In this document: piece after piece, positions 43,692-51,797 of the stretch
Layout: every line of letters starts with the position of its first letter
How positions within the stretch are numbered: position 1 is the stretch's first letter
From: Bacillota bacterium
Lineage (GTDB): Bacteria; Bacillota; Clostridia; Oscillospirales; Ruminococcaceae
Direction of reading: 5' to 3'
Length of the DNA: 64,000 nt
NCBI GenBank assembly: GCA_023460035.1
Contig: JAEWRN010000009.1
Coordinates: forward strand, 12,051-76,050
The notes under the pieces: generated by a model
What the model saw: the letters and a program-made list of their open reading frames with translations, nothing else
What the model was told of the DNA's origin: nothing
Databases searched by the model: none
Program-made: the position numbers and the translations under genes

Positions 43692-43749
43692 ATACCCCCA
43701 CGGGGTGTGGGTCTGTGATTATCATACATCTTTAGTATGAATTTGTCAA
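43692..43749 (-). promoter_or_regulatory. copA promoter with CsoR operator
   Basis: On the minus strand TTGACA (43749-43744) and TATGAT (43726-43721) are separated by 17 bases. Just downstream, at 43692-43708, is the G/C-tract palindrome ATACCCCCACGGGGTGT, matching the usual CsoR box. Binding there would block transcription start. Confidence 0.82.
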
Positions 43750-43784
43750 ACCTAACTTTAAAATTTCACAAAGGGCAGCGCAAC

Positions 43785-43810
43785 AAAAAAGCCGCCCCAC
43801 AAAGGGCGGC
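43785..43810 (-). terminator. Terminator of the HTH membrane protein gene
   Basis: On the minus strand GCCGCCC and GGGCGGC form a stem followed by six T (plus-strand A run at 43785-43790). Confidence 0.85.
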
Positions 43811-43824
43811 TAAACCAATGACAG

Positions 43825-44721
43825 TTATTTTGCTTTTTTGCTTTTCAGCAGTACGGAAACAATGCCACAGCCAATGCCGGCGATGGGGAAAGCCACCCAT
43901 GCGCGGCCCCACATTGACGGGTAAAGCAGCCCCAGTGTGACATACACCAGTGTGGCCAGCAGCATCAACGCGCCGCAGATGCGGCCAATCTTCTCCTGCG
44001 CGGCCTGCACCTCTTCATCGGTATAATTTTCGTGGTTATACGCCTCAATGTCAAACTTGTTTTGCTGAATGCCTGCCCAAATAATGCAGGCTACCCCGGC
44101 GGCAACAAACACAAAAAACAGTGCGCCGCTCAGCGAGCTGTCCCAAAAGGCCGGCAGCGGCAGGGCCTCTAAGGTGATCATCATCAGAATGCCAAGAAAA
44201 ATAGTGCCAAGGCCGGTGACGGTCAAAACAACAAAGGTCGGGTGAAACGCCTGCCTCTGGGCAGGGGTATAACAATTTTCCACATGGGGGTGCAGCCGTG
44301 CAAACTCGCTTGACAGCATGCCGCTGATAATCAGCACCAGCACCCCAATAATCGCAATCGAAAAAAACACAACGGGGGTCAGCGCCGGGTGCAGGTGCAG
44401 CCCGTCCATCAGGGCTGCCGCAGCAACAGATAGTATTAATAACGTAACGCCAATCGTCGTCATGCGGGCAGAGCGGTTGCGGTAAGCATCGTACGCCGCG
44501 GCGACGTCGTTGGTTGCCTCCTGTGCGCTCTTGCTCATTAAGGTATCCAGGCTGCAGCCAAACAGCTCACACAGCGCCAGCAGCTTTTCCATTTCGGGGT
44601 AGCTTTGGCCAGACTCCCATTTAGAAACAGACTGGCGCGACACCCCCAGCTGCTCGGCAAGCTGTTCCTGTGTCAGGTCTTTTTTTTGCCGGTAAAACTG
44701 CAAATTCTGCGCAAGGTTCAT
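43825..44721 (-). CDS. XRE-type helix-turn-helix protein with membrane domain
   Basis: A 298-residue protein: an N-terminal Cro/CI-type HTH (about 5-60, with LTQEQLAEQLGVSRQSVSKW split across helices 2 and 3), a linker, then about six hydrophobic helices in 85-295. Membrane-bound HTH proteins of this type are common in Clostridia and may sense envelope state. ATG at 44721 is preferred, ten bases after AAAGGA; a TTG two codons upstream is too close to that site. It is alone on its transcript. Confidence 0.83.
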   Translation of the reverse strand: MNLAQNLQFYRQKKDLTQEQLAEQLGVSRQSVSKWESGQSYPEMEKLLALCELFGCSLDTLMSKSAQEATNDVAAAYDAYRNRSARMTTIGVTLLILSVAAAALMDGLHLHPALTPVVFFSIAIIGVLVLIISGMLSSEFARLHPHVENCYTPAQRQAFHPTFVVLTVTGLGTIFLGILMMITLEALPLPAFWDSSLSGALFFVFVAAGVACIIWAGIQQNKFDIEAYNHENYTDEEVQAAQEKIGRICGALMLLATLVYVTLGLLYPSMWGRAWVAFPIAGIGCGIVSVLLKSKKAK

Positions 44722-44999
44722 CTTCAATCATCCTTTCAAGGTGAAGGGGGCAGCCGCGGCTGCTCTGTTTTTATTATACCGGATGCGGCACCAATTTGCA
44801 GCACCCAACACGCACAAACCGTTTGTTTTGCGATGGTTTTATTCTACCGCGGGCCCCGCGCAACTGCTACCAACTACGTGTTGCGTTTTGGTTGTCAGGT
44901 GTCGCTTTTGGGTTGCGCGGCCTGTTTTTGCTGCAAATTTGGCAGGGCTTGCGGGGGTGACTTATAATAAAGGTAATCAAAAGAAAGGCGGCGGGGCAG

Positions 45000-45701
45000 A
45001 TGGACGAACAGCTTGCGCAACTGCTGCAGGGCAGCGACAATATCGTGTTTTTTGGCGGGGCAGGGGTTTCAACTGAAAGCGGTATCCCGGATTTTCGCAG
45101 CGAAGACGGGTTGTACCGGCAAAGCTATGCTTATCCGCCCGAAACCATTTTGAGCCACAGCTTTTTTATGGCGCACCCGGGCGAGTTTTACCGCTTTTAC
45201 CGCGACAAAATGCTGTGCCTTTCGGCAAAGCCCAATGCGGCACACCGCACGCTTGCAAGGCTGGAGGCAGAGGGCCGCTGCAAAGCGGTGGTTACCCAAA
45301 ACATCGACGGTCTGCATCAGCTTGCGGGCAGCCACAATGTGTTAGAGCTGCACGGCAGCGTGCACCGCAACCGTTGTATGCGTTGCGGCAAAGCATTTGG
45401 GGTAGAGGCAATCCAGCAAAGTACCGGGGTGCCGCATTGCAGCTGCGGGGGCATTATAAAACCGGACGTGGTGTTGTACGAGGAAAGCTTAAATGATGAG
45501 GTGGTGCGTGCCGCAGTGCGCGCCATTGCCGGCTGTGATTTGCTTTTGGTGGGCGGCACCTCGCTTGCGGTTTACCCCGCCGCAGGGCTGCTCAGTTATT
45601 ACCGTGGTCACAAGCTGGTTGTCATCAACAAAACCCCCACCCCGGCAGATGCAAGGGCCAACTGGGTATTTCACGGGCCGATTGCCGAAATGATGGCATA
45701 A
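45000..45701 (+). CDS. Sirtuin (SIR2 family) NAD-dependent protein deacylase
   Basis: A 233-residue class U/III-like bacterial sirtuin: GAGVSTESGIPDFRS near residues 20-34 for NAD binding, TQNIDGLHQLAG near 99-110, catalytic His in ELHGSV, and a four-cysteine zinc site (RCMRC...CSC). It removes acetyl or other acyl groups from lysines. ATG at 45000 follows AAAGGCGG. It lies in front of the CIRCE/Hsp20 unit but has its own upstream region with a TATAAT at 44963. Confidence 0.92.
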   Translation: MDEQLAQLLQGSDNIVFFGGAGVSTESGIPDFRSEDGLYRQSYAYPPETILSHSFFMAHPGEFYRFYRDKMLCLSAKPNAAHRTLARLEAEGRCKAVVTQNIDGLHQLAGSHNVLELHGSVHRNRCMRCGKAFGVEAIQQSTGVPHCSCGGIIKPDVVLYEESLNDEVVRAAVRAIAGCDLLLVGGTSLAVYPAAGLLSYYRGHKLVVINKTPTPADARANWVFHGPIAEMMA

Positions 45702-45761
45702 CAGGGCTGGCAATCGCAAAATAGAACAAGCAAAAATGGCTTTAAAAAGGCAAATATCAAG

Positions 45762-45812
45762 AACTGTAAAAAGTTAGCACTCTAATATTATGAGTGCTAA
45801 CTTTTTACAGTT
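45762..45812. promoter_or_regulatory. Extended CIRCE element (HrcA operator)
   Basis: TTAGCACTC-N9-GAGTGCTAA at 45774-45800 is a perfect CIRCE consensus. The symmetry continues outward (AACTGTAAAAAG and CTTTTTACAGTT), giving 21-base perfect arms around the nine-base spacer. HrcA is expected to bind and repress the downstream heat-shock gene. The long hairpin may also stop sirtuin transcripts. Confidence 0.93.
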
Positions 45813-45911
45813 TGTTCATTTTTCATCCGTTTTTTTTTAATAGTGCCGGGTTATACTATGGGCACAGACAGAAAAAAGGAAGCCGCAAGGGCAAGAAGGA
45901 GGATGGTACCA

Positions 45912-45938
45912 ATGTACAAACAAATGCTTGTCCATTGA
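45912..45938 (+). CDS. Eight-codon leader peptide before hsp20
   Basis: AAGGAGG stands ideally before ATG at 45912, which opens MYKQMLVH followed by TGA. The Hsp20 start is 54 bases further on with a weaker site. A real uORF in the heat-shock leader is possible; the strong site makes initiation here likely. Confidence 0.45.
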   Translation: MYKQMLVH

Positions 45939-45992
45939 ACCTGACTGAAATTGTCTGAAACGAAAACAATAAAAAGAAATGGGGAATTGAGT

Positions 45993-46433
45993 ATGTTTGG
46001 TTTGATGCCTTACGAGCGCAGAGAGCGCGGGATGGTCAATTTGTTCAACGACCTTGACAAATACTTCTTTGGTGACAACCTGATGAGCTCAATGCCGGCG
46101 TTGAATATTAAGACCGATATTGAGGACAAGGGCGACCACTATCTGCTGAGCGCAGAACTGCCGGGCTTTAACAAAGAGGATATTAAGCTGGGGCTTGACG
46201 GTGATGTGCTGACAATTTCGGCAGAGCACAGCGAAGAGAACGAAAAGAAAGACGACAAGGGCGCCTATGTGTGCCGCGAACGCCATTACGGCTCGTACAG
46301 CCGCAGCTTTGATGTTTCTACCGTAAAGCAAGAGGATATTAAAGCCGCTTACAAAGACGGTGTGCTGCAGTTGACTTTGCCCAAAGCACAGCCACAGCCC
46401 GAATTGGCGGCCCGCACCATTGCGATTGAATAA
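45993..46433 (+). CDS. Small heat shock protein (Hsp20/alpha-crystallin family)
   Basis: A 146-residue ATP-independent chaperone: short N-terminal arm with PYERRERG, alpha-crystallin domain (about 38-130) with IKTDIEDKGDHYLLSAELPG and the GVLQLTLPK end, and a C-terminal tail with IAIE. It holds unfolding proteins during heat or other stress. ATG at 45993 lies seven bases after GGGGA; an upstream TTG start adds 14 residues not usual in the family. Controlled by the CIRCE element upstream; TATACT at 45852-45857 is the likely -10. Confidence 0.92.
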   Translation: MFGLMPYERRERGMVNLFNDLDKYFFGDNLMSSMPALNIKTDIEDKGDHYLLSAELPGFNKEDIKLGLDGDVLTISAEHSEENEKKDDKGAYVCRERHYGSYSRSFDVSTVKQEDIKAAYKDGVLQLTLPKAQPQPELAARTIAIE

Positions 46434-46494
46434 CGGCAACCGTGATGTGAAATAGAAGGCCCACGCGGTGAAAGCCCCGCGTTTTCATAAACGG

Positions 46495-46521
46495 CCCGCG
46501 GCAATTTGCCGCGGGTTTTTT
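46495..46521 (+). terminator. Terminator of hsp20
   Basis: CCCGCGGCA pairs with TGCCGCGGG and is followed by six T. Confidence 0.9.
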
Positions 46522-46568
46522 GTTTGCTGTAAAAAGGTTTGCCACAGCATGCAAAAGCACAAAAAAAT

Positions 46569-46604
46569 GAACGACCCTGCAACGTACAGGGCCGTTCGTT
46601 TTTT
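46569..46604. terminator. Bidirectional terminator between hsp20 and the ammonium transporter
   Basis: AACG-A-CCCTG pairs with CAGGG-C-CGTT, with T6 on the plus side and an A run at 46561-46567 on the other side, so it can stop amt transcripts from the minus strand. The remaining bases to 46734 show no gene. Confidence 0.8.
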
Positions 46605-46734
46605 GTGGGGGTGGGGCCCCCGGGTAAAGAGCGCTCCAAAGCAGGCAGACAGCCCGGGTAGGTGCCGGGGGGTGTGAGTGCCCCGGCAGAAGGTCGCTGG
46701 TGCTGAGGGGGTTTATTTGGTACAGGGGCAGGGG

Positions 46735-48432
46735 TTAGTCGTCCTGCAGGGCATCGTAGCCCTCTTCCCCGGTACGGACTTTAATGACGTTTTCCACGTC
46801 GTAGACGAAGATTTTGCCGTCGCCGATCTTGCCGGTATACAGTGCCTTCTTCGCGGTTTCCACCACTTTTTCTACCGGCACCTTGCTCACGACGATTTCA
46901 AGGCGAATCTTCGGCAGCAGGTTGATCTCCACGGGGACACCGCGGTAGAACTCCGAGCCGCCCTTCTGCATACCACAGCCCAGCACATGGCTTACCGTAA
47001 TGCCGGTAATGCCAATTGTGCTCAGCGCGGCCTTCAGGTCTTCAAACTTCTGCTCGTTGGTGATGATGTCGATCTTGGTCATCTTAATGCCAAACAGGGT
47101 GTCCGGCACTGCCTTGTGCACCACGGTTACGGCTTCATCCGGCGTGGTGTCGTCGTTTTCCACCATATCCTCAGCAGTGGTCGAAACGGTGCCAAAGCTG
47201 GAATAGTTGGTCATAAAGTCGGCATAGGCACTGGCAAGGCCGTGTTCTTCAATGTCAAGGCCGGCCAGCTCTTCCTGCGGCGAAACGCGCAGGCCGATGG
47301 TCTTTTTCAAAATGGTGAACAGCGTAACCATGGTCACGATGACCCATGCAGCGACCGAGAGAACACCCAGGGTCTGCACGCCCAGCATTTTAAAGCCGCC
47401 GCCGTAAAACAGGCCGCCGTCGGTTGCAAACAGGCCGACCATAATCGTGCCGGCGGCGCCGCATGCCGCATGCACAGGCACTGCGCCAACGGGGTCGTCA
47501 ATGCGCAGCTTTTTGTCCAGCAGCTCTACCACGCCAACAATCAGCGCACCGGCCACAAGGCCAATCAGCACAGCGCCGGTCTCCGATACCGCATCGCAGC
47601 CGGCGGTGATGGCCACAAGGCCGCCCAGCGCGCCGTTCAGGGTCAGCGAAACGTCCGGCTTTTTGTACAGCACCCAGGTCAAAATCATTGCCATGGTGGC
47701 GCCTGCCGCGGCGGCAAGGTTGGTGGTCATAAAGATATGGCCCATCGAGCTCAGCGCCGCATCGCCGGTGGCCGACAGGGTGGAGCCGGGGTTAAACCCA
47801 AACCAGCCGAACCACAAAATGAATACGCCAAGAGCGCCCAGTGTGACACTGTGGCCCAAAATCGCTTTGGGCTTGCCGTCTTTGCCATACTTGCCGATAC
47901 GCGGTCCAAGCATGATGGCGCCGATCAATGCGGCAATACCACCGACCATATGCACCGCGGTCGAACCGGCAAAATCATGGAAGCCCAGCTGCGACAGCCA
48001 GCCGCCACCCCAGATCCAGTGGCCCGAAATCGGGTAAATCAGCGCGGTGATGACAACGCTGTAAATGCAGTAACTGATGAATTTTGTGCGTTCTGCCATA
48101 GAGCCCGAAACAATGGTCGCTGCTGTGGCGGCAAACACTGTTTGGAAAATGACAAACACCGCAGTGGGAATGGTGCCACTGCCGTATTCCCCCCGAATAA
48201 AGAAGTCGGGAGTACCGATAAGGCCGCCAAGTGAGGTGCCCTGCATCAGCCCGAAGCCGATGATCCAGAACACGAGGGAACCCAGAGCAAAGTCCATCAG
48301 GTTTTTCATGATGATGTTGCCGGCGTTTTTCGCGCGGGTAAAGCCGGTTTCCACCATCGCAAAACCTGCCTGCATGAAAAAGACCAATGCAGAGGCGACT
48401 AGTACCCATATGGTGTCGACGGATGAAAACAT
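46735..48432 (-). CDS. Ammonium transporter fused to a PII signalling domain
   Basis: A 565-residue fusion. Residues 1-430 are an Amt/MEP channel with eleven helices, the twin pore histidines in TAVHMVGG and VPVHAACG, and the Asp in HDFAGS. Residues 451-565 are a complete PII (GlnB/GlnK) domain with T-loop MQKGGSEFYRG and B-loop TGKIGDGKIFV. PII proteins plug Amt when nitrogen is plentiful; here plug and channel are one chain. The T-loop lacks the Tyr normally uridylylated (EYxV is replaced by PVEI). ATG at 48432 follows AAAGGAG. No internal ribosome site precedes the PII part. Confidence 0.92.
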   Translation of the reverse strand: MFSSVDTIWVLVASALVFFMQAGFAMVETGFTRAKNAGNIIMKNLMDFALGSLVFWIIGFGLMQGTSLGGLIGTPDFFIRGEYGSGTIPTAVFVIFQTVFAATAATIVSGSMAERTKFISYCIYSVVITALIYPISGHWIWGGGWLSQLGFHDFAGSTAVHMVGGIAALIGAIMLGPRIGKYGKDGKPKAILGHSVTLGALGVFILWFGWFGFNPGSTLSATGDAALSSMGHIFMTTNLAAAAGATMAMILTWVLYKKPDVSLTLNGALGGLVAITAGCDAVSETGAVLIGLVAGALIVGVVELLDKKLRIDDPVGAVPVHAACGAAGTIMVGLFATDGGLFYGGGFKMLGVQTLGVLSVAAWVIVTMVTLFTILKKTIGLRVSPQEELAGLDIEEHGLASAYADFMTNYSSFGTVSTTAEDMVENDDTTPDEAVTVVHKAVPDTLFGIKMTKIDIITNEQKFEDLKAALSTIGITGITVSHVLGCGMQKGGSEFYRGVPVEINLLPKIRLEIVVSKVPVEKVVETAKKALYTGKIGDGKIFVYDVENVIKVRTGEEGYDALQDD

Positions 48433-48467
48433 GATTCCACTCTCCTTTGTAAATAGTTCTATACAAA

Positions 48468-48509
48468 ACAACGGCGTGTACCGGGGGATACCCGATACAC
48501 GCCGTTGTG
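48468..48509 (-). other. Long leader hairpin before the ammonium transporter
   Basis: CAACGGCGTGTA and TACACGCCGTTG pair perfectly over 12 bases, with an inner GGG/CCC extension. On the minus strand it is followed by TTGTTTTGTATAG and then the ribosome site, 36 bases before the start codon. It may be an attenuator or a protein-binding leader; 48510-48740 holds no convincing gene. Confidence 0.6.
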
Positions 48510-48749
48510 TACAGATGAAATAAAAATGGGGGCAGGCTTTGAGGTGAACTGGAAAGCGGCCCCGGCTGAAGCTGGTGAACTGATGCACCAGAACAGCAAC
48601 ATTTTTATTCATTGTACGGGGTAGGATTGGTACTTTCAATAAGAAATGTGCCAGAAAACAGGCGAAATGCCGAAACAAAGAACCGGGCAAACTGGAAAAA
48701 CGTTGGAAAATAGCGGTAAATACTGGGTAAAACGGCCCTTCTTGGCCCC

Positions 48750-48801
48750 TTGACAACGGGGGAGCACCGCACTATAATGACTGTAAAGCAGAATTTAGTC
48801 A
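48750..48801 (+). promoter_or_regulatory. tetR promoter with operator
   Basis: A perfect consensus sigma-A promoter: TTGACA at 48750-48755, 17 bases, TATAAT at 48773-48778. The last T of TATAAT opens a 24-base site, TGACT...AGTCA at 48778-48801, matched by the site in front of the ABC operon. Confidence 0.88.
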
Positions 48802-48820
48802 AACACAGAGGTGATAAAAA

Positions 48821-49414
48821 TTGCCGAAAAGCTTTACCCCGGAAGAGCGCGGTTACATCGTGCGGCGGTTGCAAAAAGAGGCTACTGCCTGCCTTGCGCA
48901 ATACGGTATTCGCCATACGACGGTGGATGAGCTGGTGCGGCGGGCCGGCATCCCCAAAGGTACTTTTTATCTGTTTTACCACTCAAAGGAGCAACTGCTG
49001 TTTGAAGTGCTGTTGCAGCTGCACGAGCAGATGCAAGCGCAGATGCAAGCCGCAGTTGCAGCGATGGACCCGGCTACAACGGGGCCGGATGAACTTGCCG
49101 AGTTGTTGTTTCAATTTTTTATACAGGCGCAGCAGCAGCCTGTTTTGCGGCTGATGAACAGCGATGAGGTGAGTTTGCTTGCCCGCAAGTTGCCGCCGGA
49201 GGTCGTGGCAAACCACATTCAGGATGACAGCGAATTGGTGGCAGGGCTGATGCGGCAGCTGCCGGGGGCAAGTGGTAAAGACGCGCGGGTTTTTAATGCC
49301 GCTTTGCACCAAATTTATTTTGCGACATTGCATAAAGAAGAAATGGATGCCGCCCATTATGAAGCTGCGCTGCGGCTGCTGATACGGGGTGTTGTACTAC
49401 AGCTTTTGCAGTAA
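48821..49414 (+). CDS. TetR/AcrR family regulator
   Basis: A 197-residue TetR-type regulator: N-terminal HTH (about 10-55) with TTVDELVRRAGIPKGTFYLFYHSK, then a helical ligand-binding domain. The start is TTG at 48821 with AGAGGTGA about six bases upstream. It lies directly before the ABC exporter operon, and the same 24-base motif follows the -10 of both promoters, so it most likely represses itself and the exporter until an inducing compound binds. Confidence 0.9.
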   Translation: MPKSFTPEERGYIVRRLQKEATACLAQYGIRHTTVDELVRRAGIPKGTFYLFYHSKEQLLFEVLLQLHEQMQAQMQAAVAAMDPATTGPDELAELLFQFFIQAQQQPVLRLMNSDEVSLLARKLPPEVVANHIQDDSELVAGLMRQLPGASGKDARVFNAALHQIYFATLHKEEMDAAHYEAALRLLIRGVVLQLLQ

Positions 49415-49416
49415 CA

Positions 49417-49447
49417 GGCTGCACGAAATGGGGCAGCCCATTTTTTT
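49417..49447 (+). terminator. Terminator between tetR and the ABC operon
   Basis: GGCTGC pairs with GCAGCC and is followed by a run of seven T at 49441-49447. The -10 of the next promoter starts six bases later. Confidence 0.75.
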
Positions 49448-49452
49448 AGCAT

Positions 49453-49481
49453 TATAATGACCATAAAATTAAAATTAGTCA
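49453..49481 (+). promoter_or_regulatory. ABC operon promoter with matching TetR-type operator
   Basis: TATAAT at 49453-49458 runs into TGACC...AGTCA (49458-49481), 24 bases long and placed exactly as in the tetR promoter. No good -35 was seen. Confidence 0.75.
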
Positions 49482-49500
49482 AATAGTTTGGAGGACACGC

Positions 49501-50352
49501 ATGATCTGTGTACAGCATTTATCGTTTGGATATACCCCAAAACAAAAACTAATCGAAGATATGAGTTTTTCAGTGGCGCAGGGCGAGATTTTTGGCTTTT
49601 TGGGCCCGTCTGGTGCGGGCAAAACCACGCTGCAAAAAATTTTGGTGGGGCTGCTGCCGCATTACGGCGGGTCGGTGCAGCTTGCCGGGCAGCAGTGCGG
49701 GCGGCACAATGCCGATTTTTACGAAAAGATTGGCATTGATTTTGAGTTTTCGACCCTTTACGAAAAGCTGACCGCCGCCGAAAACCTGCGTTTTTTTGCG
49801 TCGTTGTACCGCAAAACGCCGCGCCCGGCGGGCGCGCTGCTTGCGGCGGTTGGGCTGCAAAACGATGCCGATAAACGGGTGAGCGACTATTCAAAGGGCA
49901 TGAAAGCGCGGCTGAACTTTGCGCGCGCGCTGTTGCACGACCCGGACGTACTGTTTTTGGACGAGCCTACCAGCGGGCTGGACCCGACCAATAGCAGCGT
50001 GATGAAACAGCTGATTTTGGCCGAAAAGGCAGCGGGTAAAACCATTATTTTGACGACCCACAACATGCAGGACGCGGCCGAGCTGTGTGACCGCGTGGCG
50101 TTTATTGTAAACGGCAGCATCCGCGCGCTGGGCACCCCGCACGAGCTGGTGATGTCGCGCGGGGCGGCACGGGTGAGCTACACCTATTTGGCTGCCGGCG
50201 CAGAGCAAACCGGCAGCTGCCCCATCGATGCGCTGTCGGGCGACGAGCTGCTGCAAACGCTAATCAAGCAAAACCGGCTGCTGTCGATCCACAGCAGCGA
50301 GCCGACACTGAACGACATTTTTATCGACGTGACGGGGAGGACGCTGCTGTGA
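49501..50352 (+). CDS. ABC transporter ATP-binding protein
   Basis: A 283-residue ABC ATPase: Walker A GPSGAGKT near residues 35-42, signature YSKGMKAR near 138-145, Walker B VLFLDEPTSGLD near 157-168 and switch His in TTHNMQD. The C-terminal extension of about 75 residues is typical of drug- or lantibiotic-type exporters. ATG at 49501 follows GGAGG. The next permease starts with GTG overlapping its stop by four bases. Confidence 0.9.
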   Translation: MICVQHLSFGYTPKQKLIEDMSFSVAQGEIFGFLGPSGAGKTTLQKILVGLLPHYGGSVQLAGQQCGRHNADFYEKIGIDFEFSTLYEKLTAAENLRFFASLYRKTPRPAGALLAAVGLQNDADKRVSDYSKGMKARLNFARALLHDPDVLFLDEPTSGLDPTNSSVMKQLILAEKAAGKTIILTTHNMQDAAELCDRVAFIVNGSIRALGTPHELVMSRGAARVSYTYLAAGAEQTGSCPIDALSGDELLQTLIKQNRLLSIHSSEPTLNDIFIDVTGRTLL

Positions 50353-51032
50353 GACAAAAGACGTTAATTTTGTGGGAGATGCGGCTGCAAAGAAAATATG
50401 GCTTTTATGCCGTGTATGCGCTGTTGAGCGTGTTTTATATTTTAGTGCTGTATGTGCTGCCCGCCGCATGGCGGCCAATGGCCGGCGCGGTGATGATTGT
50501 TTCAGACCCCGCCACAATGGGCCTGTTTTTTATGGGTGCCATCGTGCTGCTTGAAAAAAGCCAGCGCGTGTTGCCCGCCCTTGCCGTGTCGCCGGTGCGG
50601 TGCCGTGAGTACCTTGTGGCAAAGCTGGTTTCACTGGGCGGCATCAGCCTTTTGGTGGCGCTGGTGCTGGCTTTTGTGGCCGGCGTGCGCCCAGTGTGGC
50701 CGGTACTGGTGGGCACGGCGCTGCTGTCGGCGGCCTTTACGCTGGCTGGGGTGCTGGTGGCCACAAAAACGCCCACCCTCAACAGCTTTTTGCTGGTATC
50801 GGTGCCGGTAGAGCTTGCCTGTTTTGGGCCGCTGCTGCTTTACCTGCTGGGCAGCGAGGGCAACCTGTGGCGCTGGTGGCCCACAAACCTTGGTTTTGCA
50901 ATGCTGCGCGGGCAGCAAGAGGCGGTGCTGCCGGGCCTGCTGGGCTTGACCCCACTGCTGGCAATACTGTTTTGGCTGGCAAAGCGCGGTGTGACAAAGC
51001 TTTGGGGGACGCTGGGGGGTGGCAGCTTATGA
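50349..51032 (+). CDS. ABC transporter permease subunit
   Basis: A 227-residue membrane protein with about six helices and the RVLPALAVSPV(R) segment typical of ABC-2 exporter permeases. The start is GTG at 50349 in the overlap with the ATPase gene. Its stop overlaps the next permease by four bases (ATGA). Together with the ATPase and the next gene it forms a three-part exporter under TetR control; fluoroquinolone-type drug or toxic lipid export would fit, but this is inference. Confidence 0.85.
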   Translation: MRQKTLILWEMRLQRKYGFYAVYALLSVFYILVLYVLPAAWRPMAGAVMIVSDPATMGLFFMGAIVLLEKSQRVLPALAVSPVRCREYLVAKLVSLGGISLLVALVLAFVAGVRPVWPVLVGTALLSAAFTLAGVLVATKTPTLNSFLLVSVPVELACFGPLLLYLLGSEGNLWRWWPTNLGFAMLRGQQEAVLPGLLGLTPLLAILFWLAKRGVTKLWGTLGGGSL

Positions 51033-51748
51033 AAGCAGTAATTGCCGGTTTTCGCGGGCTGCTAAAAGCGGTGTGCCGCGACCATATGCTGCTGGCGGCC
51101 TGCAGTGCGCCGATAATGGCCGGCGTGGCTTTTCGGTTTGGGGTGCCCGCGCTGGAAATAGTGTTGACCCGGTGGCTGGGAACCAGTGCGGTGCTGGCCC
51201 CGTGGTACGGGCTGTTTGATTTGATGCTGTGCATGCTGACGCCGGTGATGTTTTGCTTTGCCGCCGCCATGGTGGTGCTGGAAGAGGTGGACAGCCACGT
51301 TGCCGCCGTGCTGCTGGTCACCCCGCTGGGGCGGCGCGGGTATTTAACATCGCGCCTGCTGTTGCCGACCGCGTTTGGTATGGCGGCGACACTGGTACTG
51401 TACCCGCTGTTTCGTCTGCTGGAATTGCCGGTTTGGCTGGGGCTGCTGCTTGCGGTCGGCGGCGCGGCGCAGGGGCTGATTATTGCCATGATGGTGGTGT
51501 CGTTTTCTACCAATAAGTTAGAGGGCATGGCCATTGCAAAGCTGTCGTCGCTGCTCATGCTGGGTGCGTTTGCGCCCTACGTGCTGCAACAAAATAAGGT
51601 ACAATATCTGCTGGCGGGGCTGCCGTCGTTTGCACTGGCAAAGGCGTTGCAGGGGCAAAACCCGCTTTGGGGCATGGTGTCGCTTGCCGTGTGTGCGGTG
51701 TGGTGCGCGGGGCTGGCAAAACGGTTTGCCGCAAAAATAGTCTATTAG
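51029..51748 (+). CDS. ABC transporter permease subunit
   Basis: A 239-residue membrane protein with about six helices, related in layout to the preceding permease (VAAVLLVTPLGRRGYLTSRL matches its LPALAVSPVRCREYLVAKL segment). The ATG at 51029 is in the ATGA overlap; the frame extends upstream only as a shadow of the other permease. It is the last gene before the terminator. Confidence 0.85.
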   Translation: MKAVIAGFRGLLKAVCRDHMLLAACSAPIMAGVAFRFGVPALEIVLTRWLGTSAVLAPWYGLFDLMLCMLTPVMFCFAAAMVVLEEVDSHVAAVLLVTPLGRRGYLTSRLLLPTAFGMAATLVLYPLFRLLELPVWLGLLLAVGGAAQGLIIAMMVVSFSTNKLEGMAIAKLSSLLMLGAFAPYVLQQNKVQYLLAGLPSFALAKALQGQNPLWGMVSLAVCAVWCAGLAKRFAAKIVY

Positions 51749-51760
51749 ACACCATAAAAA

Positions 51761-51787
51761 ATGCCCGGCCAAATGGCCGGGCATTTT
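51761..51787. terminator. Bidirectional terminator
   Basis: ATGCCCGGCC and GGCCGGGCAT pair perfectly around AAAT with T4 on the plus side and A6 (T6 on the minus strand) on the other. It serves both the ABC operon and the convergent DUF1003 gene. Confidence 0.9.
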
Positions 51788-51797
51788 AACTGCGGTA

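Noticed and set aside
46678..48234. 518-codon plus-strand open frame opposite the ammonium transporter
   Set aside because: It is the antisense shadow of the Amt-PII gene; its translation is His/Gln/Gly-rich without any domain, while the minus strand shows a clear transporter and PII domain.
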